Below, one piece after another: positions 47,418 through 58,736 of a stretch of DNA of 64,000 bases (the stretch's first letter is position 1; each line of letters opens with the position of its first letter). Source of the DNA: Siphonodentalium dalli. Lineage: Eukaryota > Mollusca > Scaphopoda > Gadilida > Siphonodentaliidae. The DNA is taken from positions 21,890,991-21,954,990 of the forward strand of contig CP136061.1 of the NCBI GenBank assembly GCA_032622095.1. The letters run 5' to 3'. The notes beneath the pieces are model-generated. The model worked only from the letters and a program-made list of their open reading frames with translations, made no database searches and was not told the DNA's origin. The translations under genes were made by a program, and so were the position numbers.

Positions 47418-48627
47418 TAACCGATGAGCCCGACGTTGTCCGGGCTATTCAAAAACCAAATTTCAAGTCGATAGCTCCACCCGTTTCCGAGATCTGGTCT
47501 GCGCATGCGCGAAGCTGGCGTCGCACGGGCTCGGCGACCCGATAAATTTCGTATCCGGGGCAAGATACATTCACATATCAAATTTCAAGTCGATAGCTCC
47601 ACCCGTTTTTGAGATCTGGTCTGCGCATGCGCGAAGCTGCGACGTTGTCCGGGCTATTCAAAAACCAAATTTCAAGTCGATAGCTCCACCCGTTTCCGAG
47701 ATCTGGTCTGCGCATGGGCGAAGCTGGCGTCGCACGGGCTCGGCGACCCGATAAAATTCGTATCCGGGGCAAGATACATTCACATAGCAAATTTCAAGTC
47801 GATAGCTCCACCCGTTTCCGAGATCTCGTCTGCGCATGCGCGAAGCTGGCGTCGCACGGGCTCGGCGACCCGATAAAATTCGTATCCGGGGCAAGATACA
47901 TTCACATACCAAATTTCAAGTCGATAGCTCCACCCGTTTCCGAGATCTCGTCTGCGCATGCGCGAAGCTGGCGTCGCACGAGCTCGGCGACCCGATAAAA
48001 TTCGTATCCGGGTGGACCCGACTTCGTCCGGGCTGTTTCCCCTCTGCTTTTCGGCGAATTGCGCGATTTGGCAAATTAATAGGCTTCGTCCGGGCTGTTT
48101 CCCCTCTGCTTTTCGGCGAATTGCGCGATTTGACCTTGAATTGTCCATTTTGAAGGTCAAGGTCAGGTGGGGTCACGATTTGACGCGTCCAAAACACCGC
48201 CCGGACAAAAGTACCCGTCGAAATCCATCCGGGTTTACCCGATTTGACCTCGAATTGATCGTTTTGAAGGTCAAGGTCAGGTCGGGGTCACGATTTGACC
48301 CGTCCAAAACACTCAGTGGACAAAAGTAACCCCACGTATAAAATTTCGTCGAAATCCCATCAAAATTCGCGATTTGACCTTGAATTGACCAGATTTCAAG
48401 GTCAAGGTCATGTCGCACGGGCAAACGAACAGGCTTAAAGACACTAATTTTCATCGAAATCCCGTGATACTCGGGCGTTTGACCTTGAAATGACCAGATT
48501 TCAAGGTAAAGGTCACGTCGCACGGGTAAATTAATAGACCCATGCCAGTCCCCGGCCGAAAGTACCCCCACATACCAAGTTTCATCAAAATCGGGTCGCC
48601 GTTTTCGAGATCATCACACACACACAC

Positions 48628-48658
<31 letters not shown>

Positions 48659-49250
48659 CACACCTCCACACACACATATCTTCCAAAATATATAATAGAC
48701 TAGCCGATGAGCCCGACGTTGTCCGGGCTATTCAAAAACCAAATTTCAAGTCGATAGCTCACCCGTTTCCGAGATCTAGTCTGCGCATGCGCGAAGCTGG
48801 CGTCGCACGTGCTCGGCGACCCGATAAAATTCGTATCCGGGGCAAGATACATTCACATAGTAAATTTCAAGTCGATAGCTCCACCCGTTTCCGAGATCTC
48901 GTCTGCGCATGCGCTGCACGGGCGTCGCACGGGCTCGCCAATACGACAACGACGACCGCCTGGTCAAACTACACACACGTACCAAGTTTCGTCCCGATCG
49001 GTCGAGAATCGTAGATTTGTATAAATGACATACAGACATACAGACAGACATACAGACATACAGACAAACAGACAGAGGTCTTCAAAATATATATGAGATG
49101 ACACCAATTATATGTGAAATTCAGTGTGGCGAGAGTGTTACGTTTTGTATTTCGTGACGGAGTCACACAGGTGCCATGACAGCATATAGACGCTCATATA
49201 GGCATGTTTCGGTCCGCCCGGACAAAGTCGGGTAGATTAGCTAGTATCTA
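47418..49250. mobile_element. Compound dispersed repeat with GTCCGGGC ends
   Basis: It starts AACCGATGAGCCCGACGTTG and ends with an inverse type, CGGACAAAGTCGGGTAGATT, so it has short inverted ends. Inside are several units of about 121 bp (CAAGTCGATAGCTCCACCCG, CTGCGCATGCGCGAAGCTGG), a stretch with repeated TCAAGGTCA motifs, a CA microsatellite (48614-48672) and, at 48700, a second start placed head to tail. It ends with ACAGACA repeats and TTCAAAATATATATGAGA. The frames of 60-130 codons here come from the repetition. Confidence 0.75.
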
Positions 49251-49520
49251 ATATTTTATACCCATTAACTATATAATTAGTTAAATAGTATCTAATATTT
49301 TATACCCCGGTAACCATATAAGACATGTTTATAAAGAGATATAGAAGAAACCTTAATTGCATGATTACACATTACTGTCAAAACGTCCCCGAAATCTTAT
49401 TGGTATAAGCCAGCTAATCTGCGATGGCACACTGGTAATTATTCAACAACAAAGGCTACCATTATGCTGAGGAAAATTAATTATCACCTGTATGGTGCAC
49501 CAAGAAGTACCGGTAAATGA

Positions 49521-49739
49521 CGAAATACCAAGCTGAAGTTTTCGCGATCGCTGCATGCACTGTTTTCTATAGTTTTACGCTCGATATGTCATCAGAACTC
49601 AAATAAAATCACGCCATGCATGTTGCTTATATTTTTGTTTTATTTCTTCAGTAAACACTACAAAATATGATTAAATATGTTCTGCCTTATATTCTTTTCT
49701 CAGCTTGCATGGTTCTGCTTGGTTCAGCTTGGTATTTCG
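49521..49739. mobile_element. MITE with CGAAATACCAAGCTGAA ends, copy 2 (inverted)
   Basis: It is the reverse complement of 46627-46833 over almost its whole length, including TTTTCGCGATCGC and AAATAAAATCACGCCATG. The two copies flank the compound repeat at 47418-49250. Confidence 0.8.
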
Positions 49740-49929
49740 ACGTTCCGATTTCAAGAGCTAATTTGGAGAACATTGTCTTTTGAAGGTATTTATGAACGTG
49801 TCAGGTAAATTTGTTTAAGGGATGGAATGTCCATGGTTGTATAAGCAAAGCAAAGTAAACTAGGCTCAAAATTAACTTGAATGTCGCCTATGCCTAAACC
49901 AACATACCGGTATCAAATATTAGGGCACA

Positions 49930-50335
49930 AGACTCCTGTGCAAGTTTCCTACAACCATGGTCATTGGGTGTGAATATATATATTTTACATCGATCGATCG
50001 TTCGCCGATACAACACAGCCCAAAAAATGTCAATCAATCATAAAATCAGCACCCAGCCCTATATTTTATTGTCAATATCGATATGATACTAAACATACGA
50101 TAAGTGTTCAAAGTATCCCCGCATCTGACGTAAATTGTTTCCCCAAACATACAACCATGGTCATTAATTGTGCGTGAATATTTAGGCCTATATACCGTAC
50201 ATCGATCGAAAAAGCCCAAAAAATGTCAATCAATCATAAAATCAGCACCCAGACCAAATTTTGTCGGCAATATCGATATGATTCTAAAAATACGATAAGT
50301 GTTCAAAGTAGATCCACATGCATCTGACGTTAAAG
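49930..50335. repeat. Direct duplication of about 195-bp units
   Basis: Two copies share AACCATGGTCATT, AAAAAATGTCAATCAATCAT and GATAAGTGTTCAAAGTA. Identity is high apart from small indels. No coding function seen. Confidence 0.85.
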
Positions 50336-50625
50336 GTACTCAACCCGATCAGACGGTCTCCATATCATCAAGATACAACAATTAAGAACAAGAACAAGAT
50401 TTCTTCATAATACACTTTAGTTATCAGAATCGATTTATTGCAACAAAATAATGCTAACTGTCCACTATGGCATCAAATTTCCCAAAGCCTGTTATTTATC
50501 AACATTTTGTTCAACCAAATATGGCCGTATTATCACTTAAGTGTCACGTAATTTGGCCGTATTACCACTTGATTTTAGAGTTATCTATCTTCATCCACAA
50601 TTTTGTCCGAGACCGTCCGCTTGAC

Positions 50626-51300
50626 CACGTGTTCTCTGGGCCACATATAATTGCACATCTCGAGAAATAACAAACTTCAAAAATCGATATCTGATCACTC
50701 TGAGCTTTGATGGGTGGGTTCATCGACTCGAATCAAATATGTTTTACACCGAAGCCAAAGAAATAGTAATTTATGAACGCTAATTAAATTCGGATAATCT
50801 TTAATTGTTTCCCCAAAAAATTCCACTGTAAACAGTTTGTGACACCATTACATGTGAATGGTAATCAGTTGTTTACAGTTGACAGTTCTTGAACACGTGG
50901 GTTCCCAGGAATGTAAACAATGATGTAATAGAATATTCCACGTGAGTACTAAGTATGTGGGTGTGTTCATCTTCTCTTCCGCGATTGGTTTACCGATTAT
51001 TTTCTTGGCGGATATTCAAAGCACCCGGTTTCGCATTGCTTCGAGTGTTCATTGCGACATTTTTACAACAAACAATTGTGATCAGCAAACGACAAGCGTA
51101 CATCAGACTCCGAGATTCGACGATTGGAACATCGCGCATGAGACAGTGTCGCACTGCAGGTAGAATAATTATAGCTTTCGATTTTCTTGTATTGCATCAA
51201 ATTGTTACCGTAATCTGCATGTGGGTTGTGTGAAGGTCGTATCATTGAGAGGGGTTCACGGAGGGAGATTGTTTACGTCGATCATGTGTTTTCTCTGATT
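50626..51300. promoter_or_regulatory. Possible promoter region upstream of AASS, with three CACGTG boxes
   Basis: CACGTG occurs at 50626-50631, 50894-50899 and 50939-50944. A possible non-coding first exon could end at GCACTGCAG/GTAGAA (donor after 51159). No TATA box or start site can be fixed from sequence alone. The assignment to AASS is inferred from position. Confidence 0.3.
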
Positions 51301-52200
51301 GCTCGACCGACTTTCGCTTTGACACTGCAGTGCACTGTTAACTGCACAAGTGTTGGCTTATCGACTATTTTAATCCCCAGAGCTTGTTGATTCTAATTAT
51401 CCCTTAACTTAAAAATTAATGATGTTATGGATTGACAGTTTTTAAAACATATGCGTATAATAATATCTCGAATCAACTTATTGAATCTTGAATTAATGTA
51501 GAAGGTATGTGATATACCATAATCATATACATGTATATTATATTTTTCAGGATGTTGAGACCTTCTTAATTAATTGAAATGTTCAATGTTAAATATTGTT
51601 AATCTTGAATTAGTCAGAGCACAAGACTAATACAAATTATAAATGTTTGTATAGCCTCATATATAGGAGAGTTTTGAAAATGGGTAAGATACCTTTCGAT
51701 GCCCTTCCCACTGAGCAAAAAATAATTATCTGTGTCTACAGTCCAATAAAAACTTTAGGGTAGGCACCCTTTTCTTGGGTAGGTAGGGAAACCCTGAACA
51801 CAGGTATTTTTTTTGGCCTGATGTATTTTACGATGTGAAATATTGATATTTCTTCTTTTGATATATTAATTCACACCATGGGATTTTTAAATCATCATCA
51901 TCATTGTATTGTCAAATTGTCATCATCAACATTGTTGTCCTCAACATCATCTGCATATATCATCATCATTATCATTTATCATATATCATATCATCACGTA
52001 CCATTTATATATCATCATTATAGTGTCATCATAAATTTATAATCATCACTGAAAATGTTTTTCATTTAAGTTAAATTTATTTTCTGTTTTGATAGACAAT
52101 GAAATATTCAAGAATAACTTTCTAACACTATTATAACAGCAATTTCTCATGCACAACATTATTTTCTATGTACAGTTGAAACTTATAATTTTTTTTTTCA
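51300..52200. other. Low-complexity ATC-rich stretch upstream of the AASS exon
   Basis: 51890-52050 is rich in ATCATC repeats. The rest shows no gene or clear repeat and is probably 5-prime intron or promoter-distal DNA of AASS. Confidence 0.5.
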
Positions 52201-52201
52201 G

Positions 52202-52537
52202 AAAAAATACTGTCCAGGTGTGCATGACTGAAAAACTGTGGAAAATATCCAATTTCGATTTTGAACAAAAAATTTGAAATTAAATTGACACTCAGAAGAA
52301 ATTTAGAGAGTTAGAATGCTCAGAAGGCCCTTGTCAGCAACATGTCGTAAAATTTGCCTGCAACACCATCTTGGTCAGATACGCTACCACTCACAACGTG
52401 TGCTTGCTATCAGAAGAGAGACGGTTAATGTGTGGGAAAGAAGAGCACCGCTTTCACCAGCTCATGTCGGAAGACTTGTCAAGAAAAATGTCAAGGTCAT
52501 TGTACAGCCGTCTAACAGACGGGCATACAACATGCAA
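52202..52537 (+). CDS. AASS: Alpha-aminoadipic semialdehyde synthase, first coding exon (3-prime partial)
   Basis: AASS is the mitochondrial bifunctional lysine-ketoglutarate reductase/saccharopine dehydrogenase of lysine breakdown. The coding part is 52316-52537 (74 codons), from ATG to CAA/GTAAGT, phase 0. An acceptor at 52201 (T-rich tract, CAG) suggests the exon starts in the 5-prime UTR at 52202. The N-terminus is Arg/His-rich without acidic residues for about 30 positions, as in a mitochondrial presequence. It then reads VLAIRRETVNVWERRAPLSP and KVIVQPSNRRAY, matching the start of the LKR domain of animal AASS (VLAVRRE-VN-WERRAPL-P; IQPSNRRA). I found no further exon downstream within 11 kb, so intron 1 is long or the exons lie outside. 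Confidence 0.92.
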
Positions 52538-53172
52538 GTAAGTTGTATATTTATTAATAATTTTGTGAAGGTTCCTTTACAGACTGGGGCTTCAAGTTAG
52601 TTCATATAACATTATGTTATGTCCTTATGCGATTGACTTCAGGCAGAAAACCCCCCAAAAATGAATATGACTACCCAACCCAGGGACAACATCTGACCCA
52701 ATGAACCCTGTAGGCCTACAGTCCAAACAGCAGGGATCTAAATGGGGGGGGGTCCAATTTCCAACTGCACCCCCTGTTTAGAAACATGGACGCTTGCGGC
52801 AATCTTGGATTTTACATTTGAACTCATTGGCACACCCTGCAGCTAATATTTACAGATGCAGGGATATTACTCTTTGCATCACAAAATACTTTGGCATGCC
52901 CTACAGCCAACATGTTTCATTCAATTGATAACAAAATTCATATGGCTTTTCGGTTTGACATCTGGTATTATTTAACCATTTAAAATTTCCGCATTCATTA
53001 TCGCCCCTTTGACTGTAATGTAAGTAGGCCTAGGACATTTTCCCCTCCCCAAGTTGAGCTACATTTCATTGACCATTTTATTTTCACTTCATTTTTGTAT
53101 GCAGACAATCATTACATTGTGATAGAATAGTTTACTTGTGTCTAACGTCATCAACTAACTGGCATATAATAA

Positions 53173-53914
53173 ATGGTAAAATGTTCATCAACAATTTTTA
53201 GCTTGATTAGAAAAGATGTTTATTTTATGAATGATCTTGTGGATGCCACCTCCGCCTTTCTGGATTATAACACATTTTGTCAAAACTATGACATTAAAAT
53301 TCCTTTCACCACCTACCAGGGTCTTTTAGCAGCTTTACCTAAAACATGGAAAACATGCATAAGGGAAAATAAATTAAGACTCTGCACCGTGACATCAAAA
53401 AATATCGAGAAATTGAAAATTTGCGAAAAAGCATGCAGAACCTTTTATCCCAGTTTTTTGAGTCATTCCATCACATTTCCTGAAATATCTAAAAAAAAAT
53501 TGCAGGAAAGACTTGGGCAAACTTTCATGCCCACAGAATGGAAATCAATTTACAAAATGGCAAGTAGGATTACTAATGACACTAGTCTATTGTCTTTTCA
53601 ATTCAAAATAAATCATGATATTTTACCCGTATGTACTACCTAACTCCAAACTTATGAAATGTAAAATATCAGAAACAGAAATGTGCTCTTTTTGTCACAC
53701 AGGAAAAGAAACATGCCTACATCTATTTTATGAATGTCCGGTAACAAAATCTGTATTATTAGAATTTCAGCTGACTATTAAAGATAAATGTAACCTGCAA
53801 TTTGAAGTGTCACAAAATAATATTATATTTGGTGTACCTGATGGAAATCCAAATGAAGGAATAATAGAAATTGCTATACTTCTATTAAGAGATATATCTA
53901 CTCATGTAAGATAA
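53173..53914 (+). pseudogene. 3-prime fragment of a Tx1/L1-like LINE ORF2
   Basis: Two overlapping frames, 53173-53643 and 53615-53914, are pieces of one reverse-transcriptase C-terminal region broken by a frameshift near 53635. The first has the segment before the zinc knuckle (FTTYQGLLAALPKTWK, FKINHDILP). The second has CSFCHTGKETCLHLFYECP, the cysteine/histidine pattern of the zf-RVT domain. The endonuclease and RT catalytic domains are absent: a 5-prime-truncated, dead insertion inside the presumed AASS intron 1. Confidence 0.85.
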
Positions 53915-54239
53915 GAACTATTAACCCTAATTCACATGGTTTTACAGAATGGTTAAAAACTTATAAGACAATTGAAACTGTGCCATTAAAGGGCTATTCC
54001 ACAAAAAAGATATTTTATTCCAAGAGAGATGGAATATAATTGATGAATTATTTTTAGCATAAACGTGAGAGATGAAAAACCCACAAAAGTATCAACGGTG
54101 CAGAGTCTGAATTGATCAATATCTTATACCATCTATTATAGACTATACTCATTCATATAAAATGATTTGAATATGTTTATTTCAGCCTATGACAAAACAC
54201 TTTATATTTTATAAGAAGAGAGGTGACTAAAAAGTCCTT

Positions 54240-55060
54240 CCTATTCAAGCCATAAGGAAATAGTATTCTCAGTAAAATGTAAAGTGTGTTTCCCTAATTT
54301 CGCAGACTTTGGTGTTTGTGTCATTATCTGAGTCCCCAGGCAGTATATCAATGATTTAGTATGTAAGGTGGGATATACTGTGACCGACTTGGTTGCAGTC
54401 CAATGCGACAAGTGTTGTCTGTCATGTTTGCAGCAGATATAATGTTATAATGAGTCTGTGATGACATTAACTATCTCCATACAATCGTACAGGATCTCGT
54501 TGAAGTGTTCTCTGGTTATGTCCGGGGTGGGGGCTTTCCCTGGTGGTGTATTGGCGGTTAGCCCGTTGGGGCTTACTCCATTTGGAAGTGCATAATTCTA
54601 GGAAGCTGGACTGTATGTTCAGTAACATTTCCTTTGCTGTCTTGTTGCCAATGGCTTTATACAGATTGATAATGTCTGTGGATATATCTGCCTTTGTGTA
54701 AAAATGGCGGGTTACAGACCATTATCTGGTGTCTGGTCAGTGCACTTAGTTTGTTCCTTGTTCTCAATAAAGGTAGTTTCAGAGGCACTCTCTAGTAGAG
54801 AGTCCATGCTAGTTTCGATGCTGGTTGGCTGTGACGTGGCCATTAACTGATGGTGGGTAAAGTGAATAAATATAAGGAGAGGTGAGAGGTTAATCTCCAG
54901 GGAAGATCACCATCAACGAATAATCCTTTGCTAGAAATGGTCTACTAGTTTCGGATTGTTATTATCCTTCGTCAGGACCTGTGGGTGTGAGAAAAATAGG
55001 TTGCTGACTCCGTTTATATAGCCCTTGGTGCGGCATCCTTCCATGTGATTGGTTGAAACC
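54240..55060 (-). mobile_element. Probable Penelope-like element 5-prime fragment with hammerhead-like motif
   Basis: On the minus strand, 54979-54939 reads GGTC, CTGACGA, a GGAT/ATCC stem, GAAAC and GACC. This is the order of a hammerhead ribozyme core, as found in Penelope-like terminal repeats. About 90 nt later a start codon opens MATSQPTSIETSMDSLLESA, soon broken by stops; another frame continues DIINLYKAIGNKTAKEMLL. The Penelope assignment rests on the motif and its position before an ORF start; no RT or GIY-YIG domain is present. Confidence 0.45.
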
Positions 55061-55245
55061 GTATTATATTTTGAAACCATATTATATTTTATCCCACTCC
55101 TATTAATATCTTTGAAATATTTTTTTTATGATTTAACCAAGTGTATGTATTGTGTCCTTGATTCCTCACATGTCTGTATGTATTTATTTGTTTAGACCCG
55201 AATAACAAAAATAAATAAATAAAAAAAAATATATAAAAAAAATAC
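55060..55245 (+). repeat. A-rich tail, possibly the LINE 3-prime end
   Basis: Ends with AAATAAATAAATAAAAAA. It may be the 3-prime tail of the LINE at 53173, separated from it by the insertion at 54240-55060. Confidence 0.4.
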
Positions 55246-55249
55246 TAAC

Positions 55250-56570
55250 TGGCATCAACATCACATCTTATATTTAATCCCCATGGCTATATCTATGGTG
55301 TTGTAAACTGAGTCACAGCCTTTTCTGGAGACTATTGCTTGCTTTAAGAAATTGTGTAATTAATTGGTGTTTGATAATTTAACATTTTGAAGAAATTGTC
55401 GCAAATACAATCAAAAATAGTTGCAAAAAAATTCTTTAAAATACTGATACCGGTAAATCATAGGATCATAGAACCTTTTAGTAGAGAGAAATTGTTGTCA
55501 CTCAATACAATATGACATGTAATTGAAATGCTCATTGCTGAATGAAACTGTTCTATTCTTATATTCTATGGGTTTTGTAACTTTATTGTAAATGTTTGTA
55601 TGCCCCATCATTCAGATTTGTTCCTGGTATAATGCTTGAGTGATTTTTTTGAGGGCTGGTATCAGCATGAACTTGACAAATAATAATTGAAAAAAAAACT
55701 TTTACGAATGTCTATCAGTTCAAGCAGAGAGGTACCCATTCAAACTTGTCATGTGACTTTATCAGTACCCACAAACTCAGCTGCAATGATTTGTAATGGT
55801 AAGGCCAAATGTTAAGGCCTAAAAACAATGCTTCCAGTATTAACCCACCACCCATAATTCGGACCTCGGAGCCTCTACTGATTTTATTGACAACCCCACC
55901 CCCACCTAAAAAACTAAATAACCAAGCTCTAATTACTTATCACATTATTTTTTGTTAACTGTTTTAAAAGTTAAAACAAAACAAAAAGTCAACCTATAGT
56001 TTGGCAAGGTCAGTTTGCAGGTGGTGGTACGTTTTTTTTTTGGTTTTGTGATACCCATAATATATGAGCAGGGGAATGCTCATATCCGGTCCCACAGTAG
56101 AGGCACCCCTGTCTTGGACTCTGGTAGTGGAAACTTCACTAATGGTGTCCAGAGCAGTCTACCTTGCGGCAGTTTACAATTGTCAGGATAAGAGTAACAA
56201 AAGCATAGAATATAACAGTCCAGACTACCTTGGATTAACCGATCTTTATCATATTCCTGTGTAAAAGCAACTGATAAATTAAATACTCTTTATTAAGGGC
56301 GTGGCATATTCCAAACTCGAAATTGACCCATACCACATACAGTGGCGAGAGTCTATAGATGAGGGACCAGCCTAGAGGTTTAAAATTGGGAGAAGTCCCT
56401 ATTTCATTATGAGGCAGAAGTGAATACTTATCAGGGAGAAGTAACAACAGCTGAAGTTTTAATTTACACCCCAAACATCACCCTTCTATGATCCAATAAG
56501 TATAATGCAACACAAAAGCACGATTATAAAACCAGTATAGCATATATAGAAAGTAAGAACACCATTATAA
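55250..56570. other. Nothing recognised
   Basis: AT-rich DNA with T and A runs. No AASS exon or other gene could be supported. Confidence 0.5.
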
Positions 56571-56582
56571 TCATTAAATACT

Positions 56583-56667
56583 ATGGTCGACTCGCATATA
56601 TAAGAGAATGCATTGGCACAGGGTATATGGGTTGATACAAAAATCGGACCTGGCACTGAAAGGGTTA
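56583..56667. mobile_element. Fused MITE remnants
   Basis: A half hairpin (TCGCATATATAAGAGAATGC) is followed by GGCACTGAAAGGGTTAA, the end of the CAGTGCC TTAA family. It shows the shared hairpin next to yet another type of MITE end. Confidence 0.65.
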
Positions 56668-56778
56668 AGCATGCTGCTGGGACATATGTATACTGGTATA
56701 TTGATGAGAAGTCACTTCTCCCTGGCCCAAAAATAGGGAGAAGTGCAGCTGAGAAGTGATACATTTTAGGAAGAAGAT

Positions 56779-56903
56779 GTCACCCAAGTCACCCTCTATT
56801 CTGGTCCCTGTCACCCAAGTCACCCTCTATTCTGGTCCCTGTCACCCAAGTCACCCTCTAGGCTGGTCCCTCTCACCCAAGTCACCCTCTAGTCTGGTCC
56901 CTG
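56779..56903. repeat. 31-bp tandem repeat, four copies
   Basis: Unit GTCACCCAAGTCACCCTCTA followed by TTCTGGTCCCT. Four copies with minor substitutions; intergenic or intronic. Confidence 0.92.
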
Positions 56904-56917
56904 CATTACAGATACAG

Positions 56918-57030
56918 TAATGCTCTAAGTAATCGACTTCTTAACCACAGAATTACGGGTAACTTTTCAGGATTTAGTCGGAAATATGGCTACCCATAAT
57001 TCTGTAAGTCGATAACTTAGAGCATTACTG
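56918..57030. mobile_element. Shortened copy of the 22512-22725 palindrome
   Basis: CAGTAATGCTCTAAGTAATC at the left pairs with the right end, and the middle keeps AGGATTTAGTCGGAAATATG on one side only. The inner right arm is deleted. Confidence 0.8.
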
Positions 57031-57039
57031 TTGCAATAG

Positions 57040-57850
57040 TGCGATAACTTGAACAACAACAATGTCATGATCGAGTTTTAAAACTGGCCAGGTCTGTCTA
57101 TTTTGGGCTGAGTTACGGCCCTTGAGGTGTTTCCATGCGTAGCCTATCCCCGGATGTGGAAAGATTAGATGGACTTATACAAAAACATATTTAATTGTTA
57201 AGCTAGTACACCACCTGAAGGAATCTTTTCTATCTGAAGAACACATCATACATATTGTAATAATTATATAACAATACAAATGTCAAAAAGATGACTTTGA
57301 TAATATTTTTTTAAGAGAAAACTTGGGAAGAGCATTTTAAGCCTGTATACAAATGATTGGAAATTAATAACTGCCATAAAAAGTACATGATCTGATCTAG
57401 TGAAAGGCTCAAATGACTATTTAGTTGAGAGTAACACTGCTTCAAGACAGTTAACATAATGAGCAGTCCAGATCATACATGTATGCTGGTACACATGTAT
57501 GTGGTATCTTCATGTAACAATCCACTCCTCCTACACTGTAGAATATTGAAACTTTTGTATAACGTTAACCACATATTTAAGATGCGCTCTATGTATAGAT
57601 GACAAAAAAAATCAATATTCTTACCGGTAACTATTACTGCCTCTTATCATTATGTTGAATGTGTAATTGGGTTACTTTTATGGTGAAATCAATGTTTGGT
57701 GAGCCAACCTTTTATTATTTTATTGAAATACCAGCTGAAACAGGCTCACTTTGGGAGCCTTTACTCAGTGTCAGAGGGGCATGTGGCCCCATTGTGTGTT
57801 GGAACCTGCAGCCCCTGTGTGTACTTTGCGCACATGACAGACAGACCCTA
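57040..57850. other. Nothing recognised
   Basis: AT-rich sequence without supported genes or complete repeats. Confidence 0.45.
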
Positions 57851-57851
57851 C

Positions 57852-57856
<5 letters not shown>

Positions 57857-57892
<36 letters not shown>

Positions 57893-58085
57893 TAATATTT
57901 ATTATGCTTTTTCAAATTAGACTTCAATATATCCTCATGCAAATAGGTTCAAAATTTGCCAGGGTACCCCAAGTTACCACACCAAATTTGGTTGAAATCG
58001 GACCAGCAGTCTGGGAGAAAATCCGGACAGACAGACAGACAGATAGACAGATCCTACTCTTTTATATATATATAGATTCGGGGAA
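57857..58085. repeat. TA microsatellite and dispersed-repeat tail
   Basis: (TA)n at 57857-57890. Then a tail with CCAAATTTGGTTGAAATCGG, ACAGACAGACAGACAGA and CTACTCTTTTATATATATAT, like the tails at 2390 and 49030. Confidence 0.75.
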
Positions 58086-58736
58086 TCAGGCCAGGGGGCA
58101 CATAGTGTTTGCCAAACTCCAGGCAGAGTTATCTCCCATCGCTCTGCTGAGATACCACTGCCATAAGGACATTTGGTAAGGATTTCTTATGTGTTCTTAG
58201 TTCTTATGTTTTATGATTAAAATTTTCGATGTCTGGCTCAGTTCATATTGTTCTTATCAATACTGAAAGAATTACCATTATTGCAAACTTTTGGTGGTCA
58301 AAATAAGACATAGGTGACTAAATATAGTTCCGACGATACGTAAAAATAGATGTATCGGTCCACAAAGTACCATCCTTGTGGCAGTGCTATATCGCAGTGA
58401 TAACATAGAGGGTGCTGCATGGAGTTTGAGTGTTTGCTGGTATATAAAATACTAAAACTAGAATCAACATGTGAATGGAAATCATTTCTCTGGCAATTAT
58501 TCAAATAACTTTCTTTAAATTACTTGGCTGATTAATTTAATATTGTGTATGTGGAATATTTTTCATATGGTGGGGTCAGGGTCTGCACTGCATGACGCAA
58601 AATATTTTGTTGTTAACTGTTTTACCAAATGAAATATTATTTTCTAAATTTTCTAACAAGTTGCCAAATGATATCTGTGGAATATTGTTTTTTTTTAGGT
58701 TTTGATAACAGGCATTTCAAATACTGCTGTTGTTAT

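Noticed and set aside
47578-48571. Cluster of 60-132-codon frames on both strands
   Set aside because: All come from GC-rich repeated units of about 121 bp; the frames repeat the same peptides and overlap on both strands.
46627-49739. A single 3.1-kb transposon with 210-bp inverted ends
   Set aside because: Each arm is itself a complete MITE with CGAAATACCAAGCTGAA ends, so two inverted copies of one MITE explain the structure better.
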